From Verrucomicrobiales bacterium (GTDB lineage: Bacteria > Verrucomicrobiota > Verrucomicrobiia > Verrucomicrobiales > DEV007): a DNA stretch of 5,385 nt. A program made the translations under genes and the position numbers. Positions 1-5,385 of this stretch are shown here, piece after piece. Each line of letters opens with the position of its first letter. Within the stretch, counting starts at the first letter, position 1. Location of the stretch: NCBI GenBank assembly GCA_023253615.1, contig JALRFZ010000499.1, positions 1 to 5,385 of the forward strand. The letters run 5' to 3'. Below the pieces are notes generated by a model. It made no database searches and was not told the origin of the DNA. It was given only the letters and a program-made list of their open reading frames with translations.

Positions 1-905
1 CAGCGGCAGCCCACCTGGTACATGGGGCCCGCGGGCGCCACCATGGACATGATCTCGCGCTTGCCGCCGTACGCGCCCACGGGCAGGCCGCCGCCGATGA
101 CCTTGCCCATGGCGGTGAGGTCGGGGGGGATGCCGGTCAGCTCCTGCACCCCGCCTTTGGCAAGGCGGAAACCGGTCATGACTTCGTCGAAGATGAGCAC
201 GGTGCCGTGTTTCGCGGTGAGATCGCGGAGGAGTTGGAGAAAGCCCGGCTTCGGAAAGACGAGGCCCGCGTTCGCCGGGATGGGTTCGAGGATGAGGGCG
301 GCGATTTCATGGCCCTGGGTCGCGAAGACCTCTTCGATGATTTCGGGCCGGTTGAAAGGCACCGTGATCGTCAGCTTCGCGAAATCGGCGGGCACGCCGG
401 CGCTGTCGGGCTGACCGAAGGTGAGGGCTCCGCTCCCCGCCGCGACGAGCAGGGAATCGACATGACCATGGTAGCAGCCCTCGAACTTGACGATCTTGTC
501 ACGCCCCGTGTAACCGCGGGCGAGGCGGATCGCGCTCATCGTCGCCTCGGTGCCGCTGTTGACCATGCGGACTTTCTCGACCGAGGGCACGTAGTCGCGG
601 ATGACGCGGGCCATCTCGACCTCGTGCCGGTTAGGGATGCCGAAGCTGACCCCTTCCTTCGCCGCCTGCGTCACCGCGTCGATCACGGCCGAGGGGGCGT
701 GGCCGAGGATGGCGGGTCCCCAGGTGCCGACGTAGTCGATCATTTCATTGCCATCGACATCCCAGATGCGGCAGCCGCGGGCGCGTTGCACGAAGAACGG
801 ATCGCCATTGACATTGCGGAAGGCACGGACGGGGGAATTGACCCCGCCGGGGATCACTTCCTTGGCGGCGCTGAAGAGTTTGGCGGAGAGGGAACGGTCT
901 GGCAT
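1..905 (-). CDS. hemL: Glutamate-1-semialdehyde 2,1-aminomutase, C-terminus cut off by window edge
   Basis: HemL is a PLP-dependent cytosolic enzyme that converts glutamate-1-semialdehyde to 5-aminolevulinate, the last step of the C5 route into heme and other tetrapyrroles. The frame opens with ATG at 905 and stays open for 301 codons to the window edge; the family is usually about 430 residues, so roughly 70% is present. Visible family motifs are the N-terminal [12 protein letters not shown] (18-29), [19 protein letters not shown] (112-130, phosphate-binding loop), FEGCYHGH (141-148), [11 protein letters not shown] (237-247, with the pyridine-N-binding Asp240) and [15 protein letters not shown] (267-281, with the PLP-forming Lys268). 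The ATG gives exactly the family N-terminus. No Shine-Dalgarno sequence precedes it. The cyclase stop lies 70 bp upstream, so hemL may be the last gene of that unit or have its own promoter. The last few codons depart from the usual YQAGTLSGNP loop and may be unreliable. The family assignment is certain. Confidence 0.97.
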   Translation of the reverse strand, partial: MPDRSLSAKLFSAAKEVIPGGVNSPVRAFRNVNGDPFFVQRARGCRIWDVDGNEMIDYVGTWGPAILGHAPSAVIDAVTQAAKEGVSFGIPNRHEVEMARVIRDYVPSVEKVRMVNSGTEATMSAIRLARGYTGRDKIVKFEGCYHGHVDSLLVAAGSGALTFGQPDSAGVPADFAKLTITVPFNRPEIIEEVFATQGHEIAALILEPIPANAGLVFPKPGFLQLLRDLTAKHGTVLIFDEVMTGFRLAKGGVQELTGIPPDLTAMGKVIGGGLPVGAYGGKREIMSMVAPAGPMYQVGCR

Positions 906-913
906 GGGCGGGG

Positions 914-942
914 AATGAATCGCCGGGAAGGGGATACGTCAA
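914..942 (-). promoter_or_regulatory. Candidate sigma70-like promoter for hemL, weak
   Basis: In the 70-bp gap between the cyclase stop and the hemL ATG the minus strand reads TTGACG (937-942, five of six to the -35 consensus), a 17-bp spacer, then TTCATT (914-919, three of six to the -10 consensus). A start about seven bases past the -10 would fall near 907, almost on the hemL ATG at 905, implying a leaderless or nearly leaderless mRNA. The -10 match is poor, so this is only a candidate. The rest of the gap shows no strong terminator or ribosome-binding site. Confidence 0.2.
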
Positions 943-975
943 CCGGCGGGAAGGGGTGGAAAAGGGGCGCCGTCC

Positions 976-2619
976 TCACTTCCCCGGCAGCGACCAGACC
1001 GGATCGAAGGCGGGGTCGGAGCCGTTGGTTTCCTCTTCGAGGCGTTTCCGCAGGAGGAGACCGGGTCCGTCGCCGGGGGATCGGGCGAGGAAGGCGGAGA
1101 GAGCGCCGCGGGCGGTGGCGGCGTCGCCGCGCTCGAAGGCGGAGAGGGCGTCCTCGTAGAGGGCGTTGAGTCCGGCGGGAGCGGGGCCGGGTAATCCGAG
1201 CTCGTGGAGATCGACGGGGATCCGGATGTTCTGCACGCGCACGCGGCCGAGGCGGCGGGTGGTGAAGCCGACGGGAAGCCGGGCGGCGGTGTCGCCGGTG
1301 ATGAGGAGGGGGGTCTTGAAAAACTTCGTCGCCCCCTGGACGCGGCTGGCGAGATTGACGGCGGTGCCGAGGGGACCGTATTTGAATTTGCGGTGGGTGC
1401 CGACATTGCCGACGAGGGCGTCGCCGGAATTGATCCCGATGCCGACCTCGGTCGCGGCGCCGACGATGTCGCGCCATTTGCCGTCGAGACCGGGCAGGCT
1501 GCGGAGGATCCCGAGGGCGGCGCGGCAGGCGAGGGCGGCGTGATCGGGCTGCTCGTTGGGCGCGCCCCACATGGCGAGGAGCTCGTCGCCGGTGTAATCG
1601 ACGAGCACGCCGCCGTGGTCGAGGACGATGGTGGAGAACTCGCCCATGACGCCGCCGAGCCAGTCGATCGTGGTGGCGGGGCCGAGGCGCTCGCTGACGG
1701 CGGAGAAGCCGCGGATGTCGCAGAAGAGCACGGTGACCTCGGCATGGCGGGCCTGCATCTTCATCGGGTCGGGATTGCGGGCGAGTTCGCGGGCGAGCTC
1801 GGGGGTGAAGTGCTGCTCGAAGACTTTCTCACGGAGCCGCTTTTTCTCGAGACTGGCACTGAGCCGGGCCATGAGGAGGGCGGGACGGATTGGGCGCGAA
1901 AGGAAATCCTCGGCCCCGTTTTCGATGCAGCGCACGGCATCCTGCTCCTCCTGCAGGCCGGTGACGACGATGACGGGCGTGTTGCCGAGGCGGCCGGATT
2001 CGCGGAGACGCGAGAGGACTTCGAAGCCGTCCATCTCGGGCATGCGGATGTCGAGAAGGACGGCGTCGTAGTCACCGGACTCCATCTTGGCGATGGTCTC
2101 GACGCCGTTGACGGCGAAATCAACATGGAAGCCCCGGGGCTCGAGGAGGCGGCGGAGGATTTCGCGGTTTTCGTCGTCGTCGTCGGCGATGAGGAGGTCG
2201 CCGGCCGATCCGGGCGGGGTGTCGGCCGCGGGTGCCTCGGCAAGGGGGAGCGCGGCGCCATTGCCGGGATCGGAGAGGCAAAGAAGGCATCTTTCGAGAT
2301 GGGCGACGGCGTCGTCGAGGGGGCGTGCGAGGGGGGCGGGGGGATCGCCGAGCCGGATGAGCTGGGCGAGGCCGAAGAGGTGGTTGAGCCGGTTCCGCCC
2401 GTCGTGGCGGTAGCGCCGCAGGGACGCTTCCGGATCGGCGGAATCGAGTGCGGCGATCTCTTCGCCGAGGAGGCCGACCTCGCGGGCGAATTTCCCGAGG
2501 TCGCGGTCGAGGCCTGGAAATGCTCCGCCGACGGAGTGCAGGTGCGGGAGGAGGCCGGCGAGCGATGCCGCCTCGTCGCGCAGGGAAGAAAGCCTGTCTG
2601 GGGATGCCGGGGGATTCAC
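976..2619 (-). CDS. Receiver domain-class III adenylate/guanylate cyclase fusion with H-box-like N-terminus
   Basis: Predicted cytosolic signalling enzyme making cAMP (possibly cGMP) from the nucleoside triphosphate; no membrane segment or signal peptide is visible. Domains in order: a helical N-terminus with an H-box-like motif, YRHDGRNRLNHLFGLAQLI (70-88, His72), as in histidine-kinase dimerisation helices but with no ATPase domain after it; a receiver domain (about 141-258) with acidic pair Asp146/Asp147, phospho-acceptor Asp190 in LLDIRMPEMDGFE, Thr220, but Arg242 where the switch lysine is expected; a linker helix (about 258-283) like the cyclase transducer element; a class III catalytic domain (about 292-475) with metal ligands Asp301 (LFCDIRGFS) and Asp345 (YTGDELLAMWGAP), and transition-state Asn422 and Arg426 (VNLASR); then a TPR-like helical tail (about 484-530). 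The base-selecting positions read Asp341 and Thr419 rather than Lys and Asp. The start is GTG at 2619, with no ATG upstream in frame before the neighbouring stop. It sits 78 bp after the acetyltransferase gene. Architecture is sure; nucleotide specificity is not. Confidence 0.93.
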   Translation of the reverse strand: MNPPASPDRLSSLRDEAASLAGLLPHLHSVGGAFPGLDRDLGKFAREVGLLGEEIAALDSADPEASLRRYRHDGRNRLNHLFGLAQLIRLGDPPAPLARPLDDAVAHLERCLLCLSDPGNGAALPLAEAPAADTPPGSAGDLLIADDDDENREILRRLLEPRGFHVDFAVNGVETIAKMESGDYDAVLLDIRMPEMDGFEVLSRLRESGRLGNTPVIVVTGLQEEQDAVRCIENGAEDFLSRPIRPALLMARLSASLEKKRLREKVFEQHFTPELARELARNPDPMKMQARHAEVTVLFCDIRGFSAVSERLGPATTIDWLGGVMGEFSTIVLDHGGVLVDYTGDELLAMWGAPNEQPDHAALACRAALGILRSLPGLDGKWRDIVGAATEVGIGINSGDALVGNVGTHRKFKYGPLGTAVNLASRVQGATKFFKTPLLITGDTAARLPVGFTTRRLGRVRVQNIRIPVDLHELGLPGPAPAGLNALYEDALSAFERGDAATARGALSAFLARSPGDGPGLLLRKRLEEETNGSDPAFDPVWSLPGK

Positions 2620-2697
2620 GGTGTGGGGAGTGTCGTCTTTTCCCGTCCGGGTGGCGACCCAAAAAGCGATCCTTCTTGCGCCGAGGGGGGCGGGGCT

Positions 2698-3237
2698 TCA
2701 ATCGAGCGAGCGCCGCATCAAATAATCATCCATCACGAAGCCGGCTCCGATGGGGCGGCAATCCTCGGCGTGGAGGGAAAAGCCGTTTTTCCGGTAGAAG
2801 GCGATCGCGGGGGCGTTGTGCCGGTTCACGCGCAGCTCGATGAGGCGCGCTCCGTCGCAGGCGAGCGTTTCGCAAAGGCGGGCGAGGGCCTCGCTGCCGT
2901 TTCCGCACCGCTGGACGGAAGGCAGGAGGTAGCATTTGTGGAGCGGGCAGAGACCGGCGGCATCGACGGGACCGGCGGCGAGGAATCCGATGCGGTCGCC
3001 GCCGCGCAGGACCCACCACATGGCGACGCCGTCGGCAAGATCGGCGCGGAGCTTTTCCGGGTCGTACATCCAGCGCAGCATGTGGTCGATCTGGGCGGCG
3101 GGGAGGATCGCGCCATAGGCGTCCGGCCAGATGAGGGCGGCCATTTCCGAAACCGCGCCGAGATCCCCGGGCGCGACGGGGGCGAGACGGAGGGAGTTTT
3201 CAGCCGGCGGGGCGGCGGTATCGGGATGAGACGACAT
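2698..3237 (-). CDS. GNAT-family N-acetyltransferase
   Basis: Predicted cytosolic acetyltransferase that moves an acetyl group from acetyl-CoA to an amine; the substrate cannot be told from the sequence. From the ATG at 3237 the product is 179 residues, a normal single-domain GNAT length. The acetyl-CoA pyrophosphate loop is visible as LLPSVQRCGNGSEALARL (104-121), fitting the Q/R-x-x-G-x-G/A motif A, and motif B as LRVNRHNAPAIAFYRKNGF (135-153), the usual pattern before the last strands. The first 15 or so residues are Ala/Pro-rich and probably disordered. In-frame GTG codons at 3240 and 3246 are alternative starts that add one or three residues; ATG is preferred, but no Shine-Dalgarno sequence decides between them. 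The gene follows the transporter stop by 33 bp (24 bp from the GTG at 3246), so the two are probably co-transcribed. No cyclic-nucleotide-binding domain is present, so nothing in the protein itself links it to the adjacent cyclase. Confidence 0.9.
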   Translation of the reverse strand: MSSHPDTAAPPAENSLRLAPVAPGDLGAVSEMAALIWPDAYGAILPAAQIDHMLRWMYDPEKLRADLADGVAMWWVLRGGDRIGFLAAGPVDAAGLCPLHKCYLLPSVQRCGNGSEALARLCETLACDGARLIELRVNRHNAPAIAFYRKNGFSLHAEDCRPIGAGFVMDDYLMRRSLD

Positions 3238-3270
3238 CACCGGCACGGTAGCGGACCGGCGGAGGACGGT

Positions 3271-5019
3271 TCAAGCGGGAATGTCGTCGTGATGCAGCAG
3301 GTAGTAAGCGCTCTGCACGACGTTGAGCCCGTGGTTGGCGATTACCTCGAACTGGTTGTTCATGTCGATGGTGAGCATCTCGGTCTTCACGGCGTCTTCG
3401 GCGGGATTTTCGGACATGCGCTTCATGGCGCGCTTGTTGTCCTGTTTGCGGAGGCGGTCGGTGGCGCGCTCGATCTCCTCGGCCTTGCGCAGGGCGGGCT
3501 CGCCGGCCCCTTTGACGAGCACTTCGGAGTAGAGGTCGATGATTTCGACGATCTTCGAGGAGAAGGCGAGGATGCCCCCGGTGGCCTCGTCGCCGAAGAC
3601 ACGCCCTTTCTCGTATTTCCGCTGGGTGATCTGGATGAGCCGGTAGATGGCGTCTGAAACCTCCTCGAGCTCCGAGACGATGCGGAGCATGCGGGTGACG
3701 GAGCGGGCGTTTTCCTCGCTCAATTCCGCGGCGGTGGTGCGCACGAGGTATTCGGTGATGTCGTGGGTGAGGATGTCGGCCTCGTCCTCGAGGGCCTTGA
3801 GGCGTTTCACCTCGTCGCTGAGATCGACGGCGGGATTCTTGAACACCTCGACGTAGCCGAGGAACATCTCGCGGGTGATCCGGGCGAGCTCGCGGGTGGC
3901 GTTTTCGGCCTCGGGCAGGTTCAGCTCGCCGATGTCGACCATGCCGCCCGAGATGAAGCGCAGGCGGTGGGTCGAGGGTTTGGCGGAATCGGGATCCTTT
4001 ACCAGCTTGGTCACGAGTTTCGCGATTTGTCCGGTGAAACCGGCGAGGAGGAGGATGTTCGTGAAATTGAAGAGCGAGTGGAAGATGGCGAGCTGGAAGC
4101 CGATCCCGGTCTGCTGGTTGGTGCCGCGGAAGCTCTCCGGAAGCCGCTCGACCAGCCAGGTGACGAAATCGGAGAAGGGATAAAAGACGACGAGCATCCA
4201 GCAGACGCCGATCACGTTGAAAAGGAAATGGGCGCGGGCGGCGCGTTTGGCGTTGGCAGTGGTGCCGATGGAGGCGAGCCATGCGGTCACGGTGGTGCCG
4301 ATGTTTTCCCCGAGGACGATGGCGGCCGACTCGTGGAATCCGATCCACCCCTGGATGGCCAGGGTCACGGTGATGGCCATGGCCGCGGACGACGACTGCA
4401 CCACGAGGGTGAGGACGATGCCGAGCACGAGGAAAAGGAGGATGGAGAAATAGCCGTGGCCGCTCGCGCGGGTGACGAAGTCCTGCATCTGGCGGGCCTG
4501 CTCCTGCAGGGCGGCGTCGGTGCTGCTGAGCATGCTTTTCACATCGGGCACGGTGCTCTTGAGCAGATCGAGCCCGAAAAAGAGGAGGCCGAATCCGATG
4601 AGGACCTCGCCGAGGTGTTTGCCCCGGTTCTTTCCAATGAAAAAGAGAGGCAGACCGATCCCGATAATGGGGATGGCGACGTCGGCGAGGGAGAATTTGC
4701 CGACGAGGGCGATGATCCACGCGGTCATGGTGGTGCCGAGATTGGCCCCCATGATGACCCCGATCGATTCGAAGAGGGTGAGAAGGCCCGCGTTGACGAA
4801 GCTGACGACCATCACGGTGGTGGCCGAGGAGGATTGCACCACGCTGGTGATGAGCAGTCCCGTGAAAATCGCGGTGAAGCGGTTGTGCGTCATCGCCGCC
4901 ATCACCTTGCGCATGCCGTCTCCCGCGACGCGCTGGATGCCCTCGCTCATGACTTTCATGCCGTAGAGGAAGACGCCGAGGGCACCGAGGATTTGAAGGA
5001 TGAAGACGAGGGTATCCAT
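3271..5019 (-). CDS. Na+/phosphate cotransporter family protein with C-terminal PhoU-like domain
   Basis: Predicted inner-membrane protein of the Na/Pi cotransporter (NptA/YjbB-like, PF02690) family, which moves inorganic phosphate with sodium; some bacterial members work in phosphate export, so direction is not decidable here. The 582-residue length suits the PhoU-fused subgroup. The membrane part (about 5-335) has two internally repeated halves, each with the family QSSS signature (62-65 and 208-211) followed by a Gly-rich hydrophobic stretch with matching motifs GANLGTTMTAW (91-101) and GENIGTTVTAW (237-247). Hydrophobic spans are seen near 6-25, 50-75, 80-107, 113-128, 138-153, 190-207, 213-250, 264-281 and 306-328. 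The soluble tail (about 365-575) is helical and PhoU-like, with the acidic pattern EDEADILTHD (411-420) and LEEVSDAIYRL (451-461), as expected for metal-binding PhoU bundles that sense or gate phosphate transport. The ATG at 5019 gives a typical N-terminus; no Shine-Dalgarno is visible. It is the first gene of the likely transporter-acetyltransferase-cyclase unit. Confidence 0.95.
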   Translation of the reverse strand: MDTLVFILQILGALGVFLYGMKVMSEGIQRVAGDGMRKVMAAMTHNRFTAIFTGLLITSVVQSSSATTVMVVSFVNAGLLTLFESIGVIMGANLGTTMTAWIIALVGKFSLADVAIPIIGIGLPLFFIGKNRGKHLGEVLIGFGLLFFGLDLLKSTVPDVKSMLSSTDAALQEQARQMQDFVTRASGHGYFSILLFLVLGIVLTLVVQSSSAAMAITVTLAIQGWIGFHESAAIVLGENIGTTVTAWLASIGTTANAKRAARAHFLFNVIGVCWMLVVFYPFSDFVTWLVERLPESFRGTNQQTGIGFQLAIFHSLFNFTNILLLAGFTGQIAKLVTKLVKDPDSAKPSTHRLRFISGGMVDIGELNLPEAENATRELARITREMFLGYVEVFKNPAVDLSDEVKRLKALEDEADILTHDITEYLVRTTAAELSEENARSVTRMLRIVSELEEVSDAIYRLIQITQRKYEKGRVFGDEATGGILAFSSKIVEIIDLYSEVLVKGAGEPALRKAEEIERATDRLRKQDNKRAMKRMSENPAEDAVKTEMLTIDMNNQFEVIANHGLNVVQSAYYLLHHDDIPA

Positions 5020-5040
5020 ATCGCGGGGGATGGGACCCTG

Positions 5041-5070
5041 AATCTATGTGCCATGTGACGAATTTGTCAC
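5041..5070 (-). promoter_or_regulatory. Candidate sigma70-like promoter for the transporter-led unit
   Basis: The minus strand carries GTGACA (5065-5070, five of six to TTGACA), an 18-bp spacer, and TAGATT (5041-5046, four of six to TATAAT). Transcription would begin near 5034, leaving a leader of about 15 bases before the transporter ATG at 5019. The region is clearly more AT-rich than the surrounding genes, as expected for a promoter in a GC-rich genome. The inverted repeat at 5053-5072 covers the -35 element and part of the spacer, a position where a bound protein would affect polymerase. Confidence 0.35.
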
Positions 5071-5072
5071 AT
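5053..5072. promoter_or_regulatory. Perfect 7-bp inverted repeat ATGTGAC-N6-GTCACAT, likely operator
   Basis: The two arms at 5053-5059 and 5066-5072 are exact reverse complements separated by the AT-rich spacer GAATTT. The half-sites contain TGTGA and TCACA, the CRP-type half-sites, but they are separated by eight bases instead of the six of the classical CRP site. The element lies 34-53 bp upstream of the transporter ATG and overlaps the candidate -35. A third ATGTG (5046-5050) precedes it and a self-complementary ATTCGAAT (5071-5078) abuts it. A dimeric regulator of unknown identity is the natural reading; no phosphate-box direct repeat is seen. Confidence 0.45.
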
Positions 5073-5110
5073 TCGAATCTCGGCCTTTTTCCGTGAGGGA
5101 CCGGCCGGCA

Positions 5111-5126
5111 CGGGGCTCAGGCCCCG
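5111..5126 (-). other. Hairpin spanning the fabF stop codon
   Basis: The 6-bp arms (5111-5116 and 5121-5126, CGGGGC with GCCCCG) enclose a 4-base loop, CTGA on the minus strand, that contains the TGA stop of fabF at 5117-5119. Just beyond it a second possible stem, CCGTG with CACGG (5111-5107 pairing with 5093-5089), partly overlaps the first arm. On the minus strand the second stem is followed by a run of A, not T, so neither fits a classical Rho-independent terminator. It could slow ribosomes or polymerase, or protect the fabF 3' end; it may also be chance in GC-rich sequence. Confidence 0.35.
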
Positions 5127-5385
5127 GTCCAGCGACGCATCACGAGCATCGAATTGTGCCCACCGAAGGCGAAGGCGGCGGACAGGGCGATCTCGACGGG
5201 GGCGGATCGGGCGGTGTGTGCTACAAAATCGAGGTCGCACTCCGGATCGGGGGTGTCGAGATTGATCGTCGGGGGGATGAGGCTCTCCTGCATCGCCTTG
5301 ACGCACCAGATCGCCTCGATCGCGCCGGCGGCACCGAGGAGGTGGCCGGTGACGGATTTGGTGGAGGAGACCGGCACGCGGTAGG
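5117..5385 (-). CDS. fabF: Beta-ketoacyl-ACP synthase II, C-terminal part only
   Basis: FabF carries out the condensation step of fatty-acid elongation, joining malonyl-ACP to a growing acyl-ACP in the cytosol. Only the last 88 complete codons of a family usually near 410-420 residues are inside the window; the frame is open at the edge, so the start lies outside. The visible C-terminus has VPVSSTKSVTGHLLGAAGAIEAI, containing the conserved active-site Lys (STKS) and the second catalytic His (TGH), then IPPTINLDTPDPECDLD, and the acyl-pocket gating loop AAFAFGGHNSMLVMRR before the TGA. The catalytic Cys and first His are outside. The gating loop reads FAFGG where many FabF proteins read FGFGG, a substitution I believe also occurs in other ketosynthases. 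The 97-bp gap to the transporter, with a promoter-like element, suggests fabF belongs to a different transcription unit. Confidence 0.96.
   Translation of the reverse strand, partial: YRVPVSSTKSVTGHLLGAAGAIEAIWCVKAMQESLIPPTINLDTPDPECDLDFVAHTARSAPVEIALSAAFAFGGHNSMLVMRRWTGA

Noticed and set aside
955..988. Possible terminator at the cyclase 3' end (GGGG ... CCCC then TTTT on the minus strand)
   Set aside because: The stem is only four base pairs with a long loop and no further pairing, too weak to support a terminator call.
207..1169. A 320-codon plus-strand frame across hemL
   Set aside because: Antisense to an unambiguous hemL, with an Arg-rich low-complexity tail and no domain.
2649..2665. 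Short hairpin GGGT-N4-ACCC in the acetyltransferase-cyclase gap
   Set aside because: Four-base-pair stem; the adjacent T-run precedes it on the transcribed strand, so it does not act as a terminator and is probably chance.
1204..3657. An 817-codon open frame on the plus strand covering most of the cyclase, the acetyltransferase and part of the transporter
   Set aside because: It is codon-aligned antisense to three genes that share one frame. Stops there need TTA, CTA or TCA codons on the sense strand, which GC-rich genes avoid. Its product is a low-complexity Gly/Glu/Asp/Ala-rich chain with no recognisable domain, while the minus strand encodes clear families.
3200..4720. A 506-codon minus-strand frame inside the transporter gene
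   Set aside because: It is out of frame with the transporter and yields an Arg/His/Pro-rich chain typical of a shifted reading of GC-rich DNA.
3763..5058. A 431-codon plus-strand open frame opposite the transporter
   Set aside because: Same codon-aligned antisense effect; the product is rich in acidic residues, His and Gly and shows no family motif.
976..5119. UGA as a reassigned sense codon, since all four visible stops are TGA
   Set aside because: Each TGA falls where the family's C-terminus is expected, Trp is encoded by TGG throughout, and TGA is the usual favoured stop in GC-rich genomes.

Overview
The window is a GC-rich stretch of bacterial chromosome. Every supportable gene lies on the minus strand, so transcription runs from high to low coordinates. 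The gene set is fabF, a Na/Pi cotransporter, a GNAT acetyltransferase, a response-regulator/adenylate cyclase fusion and hemL. All four visible stop codons are TGA. None of the four visible gene starts has a convincing Shine-Dalgarno sequence. The protein styles, especially the cyclase with an H-box-like N-terminus followed by REC and class III catalytic domains, fit the Planctomycetota-Verrucomicrobiota group, with Verrucomicrobiota my best guess. That placement is an impression from the sequence and is low confidence.

Layout in transcription order: (1) 5385-5117, the last 88 complete codons of fabF (beta-ketoacyl-ACP synthase II), truncated by the window edge. (2) 5116-5020, a 97-bp intergenic region holding a hairpin on the fabF stop, a perfect 7-bp inverted repeat (ATGTGAC-N6-GTCACAT) and a candidate promoter overlapping it. 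(3) 5019-3271, a 582-residue Na+/phosphate cotransporter with a C-terminal PhoU-like domain. (4) 3237-2698, a GNAT N-acetyltransferase only 33 bp downstream. (5) 2619-976, a 547-residue cytosolic protein with an H-box-like segment, a receiver domain, a class III cyclase domain and a TPR-like tail. (6) 905-1, hemL (glutamate-1-semialdehyde aminomutase), lacking its C-terminal part at the window edge.

The transporter, acetyltransferase and cyclase are close together, codirectional and in the same reading frame, and probably form one transcription unit headed by the promoter/palindrome near 5041-5072. FabF (fatty-acid elongation) and HemL (tetrapyrrole synthesis) are housekeeping genes flanking it. 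No shared pathway is evident: phosphate uptake, an acetyltransferase of unknown substrate and a cyclic-nucleotide signalling enzyme may only be co-transcribed. The most interesting points are the cyclase's non-canonical residues, its H-box without a kinase ATPase domain, and a palindrome with CRP-like half-sites at non-CRP spacing upstream of an operon that encodes a cyclase. I see no mobile element, CRISPR array, tRNA or rRNA, and nothing I would call a wholly new system.
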